Positions 9,856 to 19,886 of a DNA stretch of 64,000 bases are shown here, one piece after another (position 1 is the stretch's first letter; every line of letters starts with the position of its first letter). Both the position numbers and the translations under genes were made by a program. The notes beneath the pieces are model-generated. The model was not told where the DNA came from, made no database searches, and saw nothing but the letters and a program-made list of their open reading frames with translations. The DNA comes from an uncultured Bacteriovoracaceae bacterium (GTDB lineage: Bacteria > Bdellovibrionota > Bacteriovoracia > Bacteriovoracales > Bacteriovoracaceae), in contig CAKZUQ010000018.1 of the NCBI GenBank assembly GCA_937923325.1, positions 1-64,000 on the forward strand, in the 5' to 3' direction.

Positions 9856-10608
9856 TTGAAATTAGTCACTTTTGTATTTTCTTTTTTAATTGGATTTTCA
9901 GCAGTTTCTTTTGCAAATGATACAAGCATTATAAGTGCTTTTGAGAGCGGATCTCTAAGAGAGCTGAAGTCTGCTTTAGATCAAGGTGTAAATCCAAATT
10001 CTTCATGGCTTGATGAAACTGGAGTTAATGATAAGCCAGCACTTTTTTATGCTTTAGAAGCTGAAAGGTTAGATGCATTTAAATTATTAATAATGTATGG
10101 AGCTGATGTAAATAAAATTTCATCAGGTGAAGGCTTTACTAATAATAATCTGCTGATGGTGGCCATTAGAAAATTTGCAAGAAATGAAGGTAGAGGAAGA
10201 TTAGCTAAAATTATAAAGTTACTTTTAGATAGAAGATTTGAAGTTGCTGGCAAAGTATATGAATTTAAGTTTAATCCTTATGCTAGAGGTGGTGCAAAGG
10301 GCAATGAAGATGCGATATCAGTTGCACTGAATAATGACTTAGAAGTAGATTCACTAGGCCTTCTTTATTCTCATAAGAATATTAATCCAAATCTATTTAT
10401 TCATAAGGATGAGTATTTAATTAACGGAATTAACAAACAACAAAATGAAGTATTAAACTTATATCTAAATTTTAATAGCACTAGGGTTGGAGTGGCCATA
10501 GCATCTAACTCTCTTGTTTTAATGGAAAAAAATGCAGTTACCGATAAAGGTGCTCCAGCTCTAGAACTTTTTATAAGACTACAATATCTTGCTTCTGGAA
10601 ATGCTTAA
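9856..10608 (+). CDS. Exported ankyrin-repeat protein
   Basis: A 250-residue protein. I take the TTG at 9856 as start because AGGAG lies five bases before it and translation from there gives a clean signal peptide, MKLVTFVFSFLIGFSAVSFA, cut before NDTS. The mature part has ankyrin-like repeats at about residues 25-55 (SGSLRELKSALDQGVNPN), 60-90 (LEAERLDAFKLLIMYGADVN) and 100-130 (KFARNEGRGRLAKIIKLLLDR); the C-terminal half is less regular. Ankyrin repeats bind other proteins, so a periplasmic scaffold or inhibitor role is plausible; the partner is unknown. It converges on the GMC oxidoreductase gene with one base between the stops. Confidence 0.75.
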   Translation: MKLVTFVFSFLIGFSAVSFANDTSIISAFESGSLRELKSALDQGVNPNSSWLDETGVNDKPALFYALEAERLDAFKLLIMYGADVNKISSGEGFTNNNLLMVAIRKFARNEGRGRLAKIIKLLLDRRFEVAGKVYEFKFNPYARGGAKGNEDAISVALNNDLEVDSLGLLYSHKNINPNLFIHKDEYLINGINKQQNEVLNLYLNFNSTRVGVAIASNSLVLMEKNAVTDKGAPALELFIRLQYLASGNA

Positions 10609-10609
10609 C

Positions 10610-12244
10610 TTATTTCCAGTTTGAAGCAATTTTTTCGGCCATTGCAGCTATTGTTAGTGAAGGGTTTGGCCCTAATGATGTTGGAATAATACTTCCATCA
10701 ACTACATATAAGCCGTCGTGACCAAAAACTTCTCCATTTTCATTGACTACACCCGTCTCTTTGGATTCGCCCATAATACAGCCTCCAAGTGGATGAACAG
10801 CAATTATTTTATCCACATGAATTATAGGATTTCTCATAAATTTCCCACCCCAAACACGTGTATACTTTTTTAATTGATTCACAACCCTTTTAAAGTGAAG
10901 ACCAGATTCTTTCATGAACCACCTGACTTTAAAGTCTCCTCCTTCTTCAACCATTTCACCATTATTTCGATCTCTACCCATAGCAAGATGAACAAACATG
11001 CTTCGCATATAATGATCATTATCAATGGCATCTGAGAACTCTTTACCAAGATTTACTTCTGATTTTTTTTGTTTTATCCGAAAAACTTTTAGAATCCATC
11101 TATGAAAAGTGAAATAAAGAAAGTGAAAATAGCCCTTAAGGACTTTGGCCTGTGGGATTTTTCCTGACATTAGCCATGCTAGTGATACTGGAAAACCTGC
11201 GTCTTCTAAATACATGACATGTTTATAGCCATCAGGGTAGGGCTTCATTTTATATTCTATAGCAGTTGTTATTACTGGCCCATTAGTGGGATCAAAGTTT
11301 TGTTTCGAATCATTACTGAAAGCTAGAAAATCTCCATTACCACAAATATTCTTACCTAATTGATTACTTATATTTGGAAGCCTTCCTTTGGAACGCAACT
11401 TCATTAAAAGTCTAGTTGAGCCTATGGCCCCAGCACAGACTATAACTTTTTTAGCTTTTATTTTAGTTTGTTCTTTTGATATTGGGTTTTGATAAGTAAC
11501 TTCATAAGAACCTAGAGTTCCTTCAATATCAATCACCTCTGCATTTGTTCTAATATTCGCACCATTTTTCTTTGCTACGAATAAATAATTATGATCAAGA
11601 GTATTTTTAGCATGAATATTGCAACCAATATCGCATTCACCACATTTATTACATTTTGATTGCAGCTTTCCATGCTTATTTAAAATTTGCTCACCTGGAA
11701 AATCTCCTTTAAAGTTTATTGCTAAGTCAGGCTCAATCACATTAGGCTTTTCTAACATATCTTCAGTCAACTCCATTGTTGTTGCTGCATCCCTATAGGC
11801 TTTTGTCTTTGGAGTATCTGTATAATAAGGGTCCTTTCCAAAAGGATAAGGGGAAGCATCCATCATATCTATTACAGTTTTATAGTGAGGCTCTAAGACG
11901 TCGGCTGTTATTTGATAAGGCCAATCTTGAAAATATTCAGGTTTTAATCTTAGCAAAACGTTTGCATAAATTAATGAACCACCACCTAAACCAGAAGATG
12001 TAAGAGACATATATTCACTGCTAGCATCGTCTCTTACTTCCATGTATCCATATGACTTTTCTGTTGGCTCCCAAAATAGTTTTTCTTTTATCTCATGAAG
12101 TCGTCTAGGAAATGAGTTTATTGGATACTCTCTGCCTCGTTCGAGAAGACAAACGTCTAAGTTCTTTTCTGTTAACCTATGTGTCATGACTGAGCCACCA
12201 AAGCCTGAACCGATAACTATGACATCAAAAGAATTTTCTTCCAT
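10610..12244 (-). CDS. GMC-family FAD oxidoreductase (cholesterol-oxidase-like)
   Basis: A 544-residue flavoprotein of the glucose-methanol-choline family that oxidises an alcohol group. An N-terminal Rossmann motif IGSGFGG (11-17) binds FAD; GLGGGSLIYANV (85-96) and the C-terminal blocks HPLGGCIMG, carrying the conserved active-site His, and GPNPSLTIAAMAEKIA follow. A Cys cluster CNKCGECDIGC (198-208) is typical of the cholesterol-oxidase-like branch. No signal peptide. It is the third gene of an operon with an alpha/beta hydrolase and a DUF6765-like protein; fusions or neighbours of GMC oxidoreductases with such hydrolases are known, consistent with hydrolysis plus oxidation of a lipid or sterol ester. 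Substrate unknown. Confidence 0.9.
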   Translation of the reverse strand: MEENSFDVIVIGSGFGGSVMTHRLTEKNLDVCLLERGREYPINSFPRRLHEIKEKLFWEPTEKSYGYMEVRDDASSEYMSLTSSGLGGGSLIYANVLLRLKPEYFQDWPYQITADVLEPHYKTVIDMMDASPYPFGKDPYYTDTPKTKAYRDAATTMELTEDMLEKPNVIEPDLAINFKGDFPGEQILNKHGKLQSKCNKCGECDIGCNIHAKNTLDHNYLFVAKKNGANIRTNAEVIDIEGTLGSYEVTYQNPISKEQTKIKAKKVIVCAGAIGSTRLLMKLRSKGRLPNISNQLGKNICGNGDFLAFSNDSKQNFDPTNGPVITTAIEYKMKPYPDGYKHVMYLEDAGFPVSLAWLMSGKIPQAKVLKGYFHFLYFTFHRWILKVFRIKQKKSEVNLGKEFSDAIDNDHYMRSMFVHLAMGRDRNNGEMVEEGGDFKVRWFMKESGLHFKRVVNQLKKYTRVWGGKFMRNPIIHVDKIIAVHPLGGCIMGESKETGVVNENGEVFGHDGLYVVDGSIIPTSLGPNPSLTIAAMAEKIASNWK

Positions 12245-12255
12245 TTTTATTCCTT

Positions 12256-13350
12256 TTAAACGACTGTAATTTGAAATTGAGGTAGTACTTCATGTAGTAC
12301 AATCTTTCTATGCTCGACAAGTGCATCATGAAAAAGCTTCCAATGTGAAGTTAGAAACTTATCAGTATATTCAACATCTTTGTTTACACTTTCAAGCTCT
12401 TGTTCTAAGTCGATGTTTAACTGATCATACCAAGAGTCTTCACCTAATCCTTTATAGACGGCGACTTCAGCGCCAAAACTAAAAGAACCACTTGCAATTT
12501 CATTAATCCAATTGTTATTTCTTTCTTCTTCATTTTCGCTGGTAAATGTTTCAAAACATTTTTGTATCTTCAGCCTATCCTCTTGAGGGATTTTATATAA
12601 ATCTGTTGAATCATTTTTAAACTGGCAAAGAGTATTATAGAGATGATCACATGCATCTAGGAAAATACTAGTATTATCTCTAGTTACTTTATCGCCTTTG
12701 AAGTTGATATATTGCCATTTCGCAAAGGGCTTATCTGGCATACTTAGTGCTGGACCATGGCCTAGTGGAGATACCTCTCCCACTAACCAAGATAAAAATC
12801 TCTTCCATAAACTTCTTTTATAATATTTCCTTGATCGGTGATGGTATTCATGTAATTCGTTATCAGAGTTTAAAATCTCTTGAACATTGTTTACTGGATG
12901 AGATATTCCACAAAATTTCTGATGAGCCCATGTATCTGCATAAGCATGCATAGCAATGCCTAACTGATAAAGAGAGTAGTGCTTATGTTTATTTTCAATT
13001 GTTTTCTTGACCATCAATCTCGCAACTAAGCTATTGGGTTGGCAAATAAGTTTTTGTACGAAGGGTTCAACTCCTTTAAATAAAGGATCATCTGTCACAT
13101 TACCTGGAATAAAGTGAAAAGGAATCCAGCTGTAATGATTTGCAAGCTCTTCATAATTTCTATAATCGAGCATCTTATGTGCAGACGCAAAGAATTGATA
13201 TCCAGCTCTATTGTTAAAAACTATTTTACCTGAGTGTATGGCATCATCTATAAATTGAGAGCTTGTTGCTATTATTTCAGATTCCTCTTTTGAAAAACCA
13301 GCAAGCCGAGATAAAGTGTAAGTCGTTCCGAAATGAAAATCTTTTTGCAC
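12256..13350 (-). CDS. DUF6765-like protein
   Basis: A 364-residue soluble protein. The start MQKDFHFGTTYTLSRLAGF and the conserved-looking His/Asp pattern (SSQFIDDA at 31-38; HAYADTWAHQKFCG with H135, D139 and H143) match what I remember of the DUF6765 family, whose members resemble zinc-dependent phospholipase C-type helical proteins. Metal binding and hydrolysis are therefore possible but unproven. Its ATG overlaps the stop of the upstream hydrolase gene and the GMC oxidoreductase follows after 11 bp, so the three proteins are made together. No signal peptide is seen. Confidence 0.7.
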   Translation of the reverse strand: MQKDFHFGTTYTLSRLAGFSKEESEIIATSSQFIDDAIHSGKIVFNNRAGYQFFASAHKMLDYRNYEELANHYSWIPFHFIPGNVTDDPLFKGVEPFVQKLICQPNSLVARLMVKKTIENKHKHYSLYQLGIAMHAYADTWAHQKFCGISHPVNNVQEILNSDNELHEYHHRSRKYYKRSLWKRFLSWLVGEVSPLGHGPALSMPDKPFAKWQYINFKGDKVTRDNTSIFLDACDHLYNTLCQFKNDSTDLYKIPQEDRLKIQKCFETFTSENEEERNNNWINEIASGSFSFGAEVAVYKGLGEDSWYDQLNIDLEQELESVNKDVEYTDKFLTSHWKLFHDALVEHRKIVLHEVLPQFQITVV

Positions 13351-15107
13351 TATTTACTATTCCTTTTTATGAAGCTTAGAAGGCTTGGAAAAATATCTTC
13401 AGCTGAGTTTTTCCCCATGAATACATCTTGATGTCCATATCCTGGAAACTCTTGGTATTCAATATTTTGCTGTGGAAATGATTTTTGAATTGATTCAAAA
13501 GTTTGTTTATTTGAACCAGGAAAAATTTTATTTTTAGTTCCTGAAAAAAATAAAGTAGGAGGAAGTTCAACTTCTTTTAAGTTGTTCAAGTAACTATCTG
13601 GAAGTTCATAGAACTGTTTTTCTTGCTTATATGGAACTAATTCTTGAAGCTTTGTAATTTTAGAAATATGTCTATACCAACTAGTAGTTGTCGCTCCAAA
13701 TAGATCCTTTAGTCGTCTATGTGTAATTTCTGATAAGTTTTCATGCTCATAACATGCAGGGAAGCCCCAGCCCCACATAAAACTAACCATATGACATGAA
13801 GGTTCATTACACTCATGCCTTAATAATTTATGTAGTATAGGTAAAAGCTTTAACGGAGAAGGTGTTGGAAAGTATGGTGCTTGTGCCGACATATATGGAA
13901 GCATGAAAACGTAATTTAAGAAGAATGGAGCAAGTTTGAGCTTTATTCTTACTGGAAGAGGAACAACAGGCGTAAAGCTGACACTATTACTAATAAATGA
14001 GCTTACTCCCTCTAACTGTCCACTTGATAGTGCAGCGGAAGCACAGACAGAACCTATGCAATGGGCAACAAGATGAATATTAATATCCTCGTCATATTGA
14101 GATTTAATATACTCTATAGTTTCTGGAATATCATATTTTGCAACATGATCTAGGCTAAACTTGTTCGGGGTCATGCTATATTTTAAACGTCCACTTCCTC
14201 TCCAATCTATTGAGTAGACATCTGTATATTCATTGTTCAATAAGTATTGAACAAGGTTATAGTGCTCAGGCATAACAAACATGTCAGTGGAAGTAGATAG
14301 ACCGTGAAGAAGGACGATAATGTTTTTGCATTCTTTTCGTTTGAATTGATCAGCTTGTATTGTAATACCATCTGAGAGATCAATAAAATGATGAGTTATT
14401 TTGGCATCAACAACGCCTTTAGATGTATGAACAGGGTAAATATGGTGATCCCACTCTTTAATTTCTGTATTGAATATCTCTGGAGCATAAGCTTCCCACA
14501 GGTTTGTTGCGAAAACATTTAAAAATTTATGATAAACCTCTGCTTTTTCAAAGATACCCTCGGCATTTGTATTAAAAGTTGTCATTTGCTTCATAAAGTC
14601 TTCAAGGTTTAGACGAAGAATACCTGCATAGAGAGGAGTTTCTATTTGATCACCTTCGAAAACCTGTGTGTACAAAGTTGTTGTTTCTTGCCAGATATCT
14701 TGAACATCTTCTTTTTGTAACACTTTGAAACCAAAAAATGTAAAGACTTTATCATCTTGATCTTTAAATTTTAATTTATAGTGCATCTCTTTTGCTGCAT
14801 CAAACTTTTTCGATTCACTAGGATATACAAATAAATTAAAACTTCCTGATTCGACTTTTTTTTTGCCGCCAAAGATATCGGATTCAATATATCCCGTAGC
14901 TTTGGCTTCAAGGTTTTTATCATTAACAAAAGCATCAATGTCATCTATATGAATAGTAAGTCTAAACTTGAGTTCTTGGCTTAACAATTTTCCAGCATTA
15001 CTCTGGCTAACAAAATCCTCTCGTTGTCCTTGAAAGTTATTATCTGTTTCTATTTTGGTAATAAAACCATGCATATCTTCTGTAAATTCGACACTCTTTG
15101 TGGGCAT
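13350..15107 (-). CDS. Alpha/beta-hydrolase with Cys in the nucleophile position
   Basis: A 585-residue protein. Residues 1-240 form an N-terminal domain of unclear fold. From about 260 there is an alpha/beta-hydrolase core: oxyanion-hole segment NIIVLLHGLSTSTDMF, DWRGSGRL, the nucleophile elbow HLVAHCIGS with Cys at residue 350 in place of the usual Ser, and a final GYGHQDVF with the catalytic-His candidate. Cys nucleophiles occur in PHA synthases and dienelactone hydrolases. The usual acid is not obvious (SGTKNKIFP has Asn where Asp is expected). It heads the operon with the DUF6765-like and GMC genes, suggesting joint action on a hydrophobic ester. No signal peptide. Confidence 0.82.
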   Translation of the reverse strand: MPTKSVEFTEDMHGFITKIETDNNFQGQREDFVSQSNAGKLLSQELKFRLTIHIDDIDAFVNDKNLEAKATGYIESDIFGGKKKVESGSFNLFVYPSESKKFDAAKEMHYKLKFKDQDDKVFTFFGFKVLQKEDVQDIWQETTTLYTQVFEGDQIETPLYAGILRLNLEDFMKQMTTFNTNAEGIFEKAEVYHKFLNVFATNLWEAYAPEIFNTEIKEWDHHIYPVHTSKGVVDAKITHHFIDLSDGITIQADQFKRKECKNIIVLLHGLSTSTDMFVMPEHYNLVQYLLNNEYTDVYSIDWRGSGRLKYSMTPNKFSLDHVAKYDIPETIEYIKSQYDEDINIHLVAHCIGSVCASAALSSGQLEGVSSFISNSVSFTPVVPLPVRIKLKLAPFFLNYVFMLPYMSAQAPYFPTPSPLKLLPILHKLLRHECNEPSCHMVSFMWGWGFPACYEHENLSEITHRRLKDLFGATTTSWYRHISKITKLQELVPYKQEKQFYELPDSYLNNLKEVELPPTLFFSGTKNKIFPGSNKQTFESIQKSFPQQNIEYQEFPGYGHQDVFMGKNSAEDIFPSLLSFIKRNSK

Positions 15108-15217
15108 AATTCATCCTAATTTATTAGTACATTATAAATTATAAGTGTATGTCGTTGAAATTACACATTAATAAAAATTAATAAGAAAGTGGAGAATATT
15201 TCCTCTGTTCTCAGATG

Positions 15218-15223
15218 TATAAT
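15218..15223 (+). promoter_or_regulatory. Likely -10 box of the histidine kinase gene
   Basis: A perfect TATAAT preceded by TG, 36 bases before the TTG start, in the divergent gap between the hydrolase operon and the kinase. No good -35 box is present at 16-18 bp. Confidence 0.4.
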
Positions 15224-15258
15224 AATGGGAATATAGTAAATGCTTTAAGGAGTTGTTC

Positions 15259-16551
15259 TTGTTAGATAGGTTGATAAAATATTTTCCAAGCTCACATAAA
15301 ATAAATACTCCTGAGCAATATCGTTTATGGTCTATTTTAGTTCTAGTAATGATTATTGCAGCAGTTATACAAATCTTCTTTATAGGACTTGTTACGTATC
15401 AAGAAAAGATGTTAGTTGGTTACATAGCTTATTTTTCAATACCCTGTTTATTAGTAAGCTTATCTGCGTTTTATTTCTATTACAAAAATAACTACAAATT
15501 TTCTACATTAGCTGTGTTAATCCCTGGAACACTTAATGCGATTTTTCTTATTTATTATGTAGGAGGAATCAATGCTCCTGGTCCTTTTTGGTTGGCCATT
15601 TTACCTGTTTTTTATGGCACTTTTTTTAATGTTCGGGGGGCTCATTATGGAGTTGCTGTATCACTCTTATCTTATATTGGGCTAGTTGTAGCAGATTCTT
15701 ATGGAATTGTTACAGCTCCTCCATACTCGAAAGAAGATCTGTATAAGGAAAGAGTTATAAATCTTATAAGTTTTACTATTGGGTTAGCAATGTTTTATTC
15801 TGCTTATACTTCTGCATATTTAGAGTCAAACCAAAAGCTAGAGTCTCAAAGAGAAAGGATTGATAACCTTTTTAGAGTTGTTCTTCACGATATTACGAAT
15901 CCATTATCGGCAGCAACATTGAGAATGTCATTAATGAAAAAGTCTAATAACTATTCAGACTCATACAAAGTTGAGAACTCTTTGTCTAAAATAGCAGACA
16001 TTATTAAATCTCTTAGAGATTTTAAGTCTATTGAGGACGGAAGTGTTGTCATAAAGATGAAAGCTGAGAGCATAGGGAATATCGTTGATAAATTTAAAAG
16101 AGAATCTAAAGATCTCTTTGATGAAAAAGCTTTAAACTTTGTTGTTCAAAGCGATGTTGCAGATAAAATTCAAATTAATTGTCATAAAGAGAGTTTAATA
16201 AATCAGATTTTTTTTAACTTACTCACCAATGCAATAAAGTTTTCACCGGAAAATTCCAATATATACTTTAAGGCTTTCAAAGTGGAGGATGAAGTTTGTT
16301 TTGAACTTAGAGACGAGGGAATTGGAATTCCAGACTCGATCCTTAAAAATCTTTTTAAGTTTGATAAACCTACATCTAGATCGGGTACTAATGGAGAGGA
16401 GGGAACAGGTTATGGAATGCCTATAGCTAAATATTTTATTAAGGCCATGGGTGGTAAAATTGAAGTTGAAAGTACTGAAAAGTCTTCAGACTCTACTATC
16501 GATCACGGAACAATATTTAAAATTTACATACCAGTATCTACTACTGGTTAA
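15259..16551 (+). CDS. Membrane-bound sensor histidine kinase
   Basis: A 430-residue orphan two-component sensor. Six membrane segments occupy roughly residues 20-190. They are followed by a HisKA helix with the H-box LFRVVLHDITNPLS (phospho-acceptor His at about 210) and an HATPase domain with N-box NLLTNAIKFS, G1 DEGIGIP and G2 GTGYGMPIAKYF. There is no periplasmic sensor domain, so the signal is probably sensed in or near the membrane. I choose the TTG at 15259 because AAGGAG lies six bases before it; the alternative TTG at 15253 would abut that site. No response regulator is nearby. The 3' end overlaps convergent hslO by 11 bp. Confidence 0.88.
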   Translation: MLDRLIKYFPSSHKINTPEQYRLWSILVLVMIIAAVIQIFFIGLVTYQEKMLVGYIAYFSIPCLLVSLSAFYFYYKNNYKFSTLAVLIPGTLNAIFLIYYVGGINAPGPFWLAILPVFYGTFFNVRGAHYGVAVSLLSYIGLVVADSYGIVTAPPYSKEDLYKERVINLISFTIGLAMFYSAYTSAYLESNQKLESQRERIDNLFRVVLHDITNPLSAATLRMSLMKKSNNYSDSYKVENSLSKIADIIKSLRDFKSIEDGSVVIKMKAESIGNIVDKFKRESKDLFDEKALNFVVQSDVADKIQINCHKESLINQIFFNLLTNAIKFSPENSNIYFKAFKVEDEVCFELRDEGIGIPDSILKNLFKFDKPTSRSGTNGEEGTGYGMPIAKYFIKAMGGKIEVESTEKSSDSTIDHGTIFKIYIPVSTTG

Positions 16552-17368
16552 TATCAGACTTATGAATTTTATATTCTGTATTACAATAATCACAACGAAT
16601 TTCTAGTGTTTGTGTCTCTTCAAAAACATGATCAAGGTCGTTATTACTCATCGTCATAACATTAGTAATCATTCTTTCTTTCGAACAAGGACAATGAAAT
16701 TTAATTTCTTTACTGCCTAGATATTCAAAACCAATATCATTAAATGTTTCAATAATTTTTTCTATATCATCATTGTGTTCTTTAAATAAACTTGTAACAA
16801 ATTCATTCTTTTGAATGATATAGTCACTTAGTGGAATATCTTCAAGGTCTTCAACAACCTTTTTAATTTCAACTCTAGGCAATTTCGTAAACATAATACT
16901 TTGGTCTAGAGTGTCAGAAGTAATAACTTTACTATTTGTTTGATAAGATTCTTTAAAAATATTATTAACAACTTCCGAAGCATCATCATTTTCCATGTTA
17001 ATGATTGAAGTATAAGGTTGAGAGCTTGGGAATATTTTTGAAATCCTTGCTTTTCCTGTTAACTTTTCTGGGAAATCAGAAAATTCTTCTGGAAGTAGCA
17101 GTGTTCTCATTGAACCTGTGTGATTTGTTTCTATTTTAAATCTAAAATAAGGCTGTTCAGAATCAATATAAACACCAAGGCTTTCACCTGGTTTTAAAAA
17201 AGTAATCATTTGCTGAGCAGTTAAAATTGTCTTTCTGTAATAATTTAACGCGTGTGGACCAATGTCATGGATTTCAGATAGGTCATTTATTAATTTAGAT
17301 CCTTCTAAAAAGTGTAATGTGAATCCTTCTTTATTGTTAATAAAAGAGTAAAGACGACTTTCTTTCAT
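16541..17368 (-). CDS. hslO: Redox-regulated chaperone Hsp33
   Basis: Cytoplasmic holdase activated by oxidative unfolding. The 275-residue length fits Hsp33. The C-terminal redox switch is intact: CxC at residues 226 and 228 and CxxC at 259 and 262, which bind zinc when reduced. The N-terminal domain contains the typical GPHALNYYRKTI and KPGESLGVYI segments. It converges on the kinase gene with an 11-bp overlap and diverges from addB. GGTGGAA before the ATG may serve as the ribosome-binding site. OxyR, a peroxiredoxin and thioredoxin elsewhere in the window complete an oxidative-stress theme, though they are not linked transcriptionally. Confidence 0.92.
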   Translation of the reverse strand: MKESRLYSFINNKEGFTLHFLEGSKLINDLSEIHDIGPHALNYYRKTILTAQQMITFLKPGESLGVYIDSEQPYFRFKIETNHTGSMRTLLLPEEFSDFPEKLTGKARISKIFPSSQPYTSIINMENDDASEVVNNIFKESYQTNSKVITSDTLDQSIMFTKLPRVEIKKVVEDLEDIPLSDYIIQKNEFVTSLFKEHNDDIEKIIETFNDIGFEYLGSKEIKFHCPCSKERMITNVMTMSNNDLDHVFEETQTLEIRCDYCNTEYKIHKSDINQ

Positions 17369-17453
17369 AGTAATTCCACCAGTTCCTTGATATTTTTTAA
17401 TGGTAGTTTTTAATAAATTCTAGACGTTAATTCTAGTATAAATTTAGATATTT

Positions 17454-19886
17454 ATGATTAATATTCAATTATTTCATTCAACTGACAGGCTCTTGGCTAA
17501 TTTAGAGCACAGATTTGGCGCAACTGCTAAAGTTTCTATTATAACGCCCAATCCCAATGTCGCAGATATGGCCCGTGTAAAGTTTTCAAAATGCCATGAG
17601 AACATCGAGACTATTACCGTCGCAAAATTCTTGCGCGACGAGTTGTCGCAACTTCTAACAGAAGAAGAGTTATCTAATTTTCAGGGGAAGTCAGAACTAA
17701 ACCTGTTATTGGGATCACTTTGGAAGATGGGAAGGCCTGAAAGTAGCTATGAACTATTTAAGCGTAGTTTTCAAATGCTTACTGACTTTCGTAGCTTTTC
17801 TATGAATGAGGAAATTTTAAAAACAGTTCTTGAAGAATATGAAGAAGAGTTAGGTGGAGCAGTTTTTTGGTTTCATAAAATTATGGGGCAAATGGAGATT
17901 ATTGATGAACACCGATCTTATTTTTTACTGGCCGAAAGGTTAAGGCAGGGTGATTTACCTCCTCTATATGAAAATAATAGAACAATTATGTTTTGGGGAT
18001 TTGATTTTCTAACTGGCTCTCAAATTGATCTTCTGAATTCACTAGCAATTAGAAATGATGTTTACATGCCATTTCCTGCACCTGCATATGAAAAAGCAAA
18101 TAATTTAGACTGGATAAAATGGTTAGAAAAGTCTGAAGCTAATATTGAAAGATGTGATGAAGCGATTATTGAGCAAAATAAAATTAAAGTATTAACTTTT
18201 CCAAAAAACTATTTAGCGAAGAGTTTAAAGTCTCTAAACGAACATGAATCTTTTAAAGGAAAAACTGTAGACTACATCCTTGGGGCAAAGAATATTAAAG
18301 ATGATTTTGTTTCTGAACTCCCATTTGGAGATATTTCATATAAAATTGGTGTTGATCTTTTTTCAGAAAAAGCAGATTTTATTCAAAACAATTTAAAAGA
18401 TTTAATTTATCAAAAAAAGACAATGAGTTGTACTGAAGTTCAGCAGTACCTTAGTGAGCAAGCAACTGAAGCTATAAAGGCACAAGACTTCAGGCTTATT
18501 AAAGTCATAAGTGTTTTACTTGAAACAATTAATAGATGGTCAGAGTTATCTGAAAATAATGAAACTTTGGGAGAGTTTGACTTTAAAATAATTTTTGATT
18601 CAGCAAGACTAGACCTTCCAAGAAACTCTATATTCTCTACGACTAACACAAAGCCAAAAGTTCTTCGAACTTTGAAATCAATTGATAAGGACAAAGAGTC
18701 AGATATCGAGTTATTATGTGTTACAAGTGATCATGGACCTGTCAAAGGTAGTGTTGTTCAGTATTCTGAGAATGTAGAGAAGTTTTTAGCAAGTATAGGT
18801 CCTGTCAGAAGAAGTGAACTAGAGTTTTCTATTTTAAAGTCAAAGATTCAAGAGTTAATCCATAAAGATACTAGTTACGTTCTGATTGAGAATGGACTAC
18901 TTGAACATGACCTGGGGTGGAGTAGTATTATACCAGAAGAAGGTTCTATTGATGTAGAATTTGATGTTCTAGACAAACGAGAAAGTATATATGCATTTCC
19001 AAAAAATGAATCAACCAATTCACTTAATTCAATTTCTGCATCAAGACTTCAAACATATCTAGATTGCCCGAGAAAATATTATTTCAATTATATATTAAAA
19101 CAAAATCCAAGAGTTGAACTTCCAAGTGAACTAAATTACCTGCAACTTGGCCTAATCGAACACAGTGTAATTGAAAAATTTATAACTGAGCATAGAATAT
19201 ACGATGAGGAAGTTTTAAATAAAATCATTCATGAGACACTTGATGAATTTGAAGAAAAAGGTCAGTTGGATGCCGAACTCAAAGAAGAATATTGGCTTGA
19301 AGTAAAGGCTTTATGTACGGAAGTCGTAAAAGAATTAGTTATTTTAAACAATACAATAGGACTTAAAATCACTTGTGAGGCCCAACTCCCAAGTAATGAA
19401 TCGATAGAGATAAAAGGAAGTATTGATTGTTTGGGGGAGAACTCAAACACTTTAATGATACTTGATTTCAAAAGAGGTGGAAGTAGTATCCCAAGTCAAG
19501 TTGGGTTAAAAGAATTTAAAAAAATTCAGATGTGGTTTTATTTAGAGCGGATGAAAAAGAATAATAAATTTAATGAAAACACAAAGCTTATTTGGGGATA
19601 CGTAAACCTTTCTAAGTTAGAGGAATCTTTAATTTATTGTTCTGATGAAATACTTATTCAATCTTTAAAAGATCTAGATTTAAAAATGATGAAGAAAATT
19701 TATCATTTTGATGATGAGTTAAACGAACTCTCTGTGGAGTATTCAAAATACGAGGAAGAAAATATAAATATGATTACACAAGATACAGACTATAAATGTA
19801 ATCCAAAAGAGCCTCTTGTGTGTCAATATTGTAATCTAAGTAATATTTGTCCTAGGGCTGATGAATCTTTAAGTGAGGGGCAGTAA
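17454..19886 (+). CDS. addB: AddB-type nuclease subunit of the double-strand-break resection complex
   Basis: An 810-residue partner of AddA in the helicase-nuclease that resects DNA ends for RecA. The N-terminal half resembles an inactivated UvrD-like helicase with no Walker A. The C-terminal third is a PD-(D/E)XK nuclease: SASRLQTYLDCPRKYYF (Cys near 537), IKGSIDC then LDFKRG as the catalytic D...DxK, and a trio of Cys at about 790, 793 and 799 that with C537 forms the AddB iron-sulfur staple. No ribosome-binding site is seen; a TATAAA lies only 11 bases before the ATG, so the message may be nearly leaderless. The stop overlaps the addA start (TAATG). Confidence 0.88.
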   Translation: MINIQLFHSTDRLLANLEHRFGATAKVSIITPNPNVADMARVKFSKCHENIETITVAKFLRDELSQLLTEEELSNFQGKSELNLLLGSLWKMGRPESSYELFKRSFQMLTDFRSFSMNEEILKTVLEEYEEELGGAVFWFHKIMGQMEIIDEHRSYFLLAERLRQGDLPPLYENNRTIMFWGFDFLTGSQIDLLNSLAIRNDVYMPFPAPAYEKANNLDWIKWLEKSEANIERCDEAIIEQNKIKVLTFPKNYLAKSLKSLNEHESFKGKTVDYILGAKNIKDDFVSELPFGDISYKIGVDLFSEKADFIQNNLKDLIYQKKTMSCTEVQQYLSEQATEAIKAQDFRLIKVISVLLETINRWSELSENNETLGEFDFKIIFDSARLDLPRNSIFSTTNTKPKVLRTLKSIDKDKESDIELLCVTSDHGPVKGSVVQYSENVEKFLASIGPVRRSELEFSILKSKIQELIHKDTSYVLIENGLLEHDLGWSSIIPEEGSIDVEFDVLDKRESIYAFPKNESTNSLNSISASRLQTYLDCPRKYYFNYILKQNPRVELPSELNYLQLGLIEHSVIEKFITEHRIYDEEVLNKIIHETLDEFEEKGQLDAELKEEYWLEVKALCTEVVKELVILNNTIGLKITCEAQLPSNESIEIKGSIDCLGENSNTLMILDFKRGGSSIPSQVGLKEFKKIQMWFYLERMKKNNKFNENTKLIWGYVNLSKLEESLIYCSDEILIQSLKDLDLKMMKKIYHFDDELNELSVEYSKYEEENINMITQDTDYKCNPKEPLVCQYCNLSNICPRADESLSEGQ

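Noticed and set aside
9612..9929. A 105-codon minus-strand open frame
   Set aside because: It crosses a strong plus-strand terminator and the start of the ankyrin gene; no start signals.
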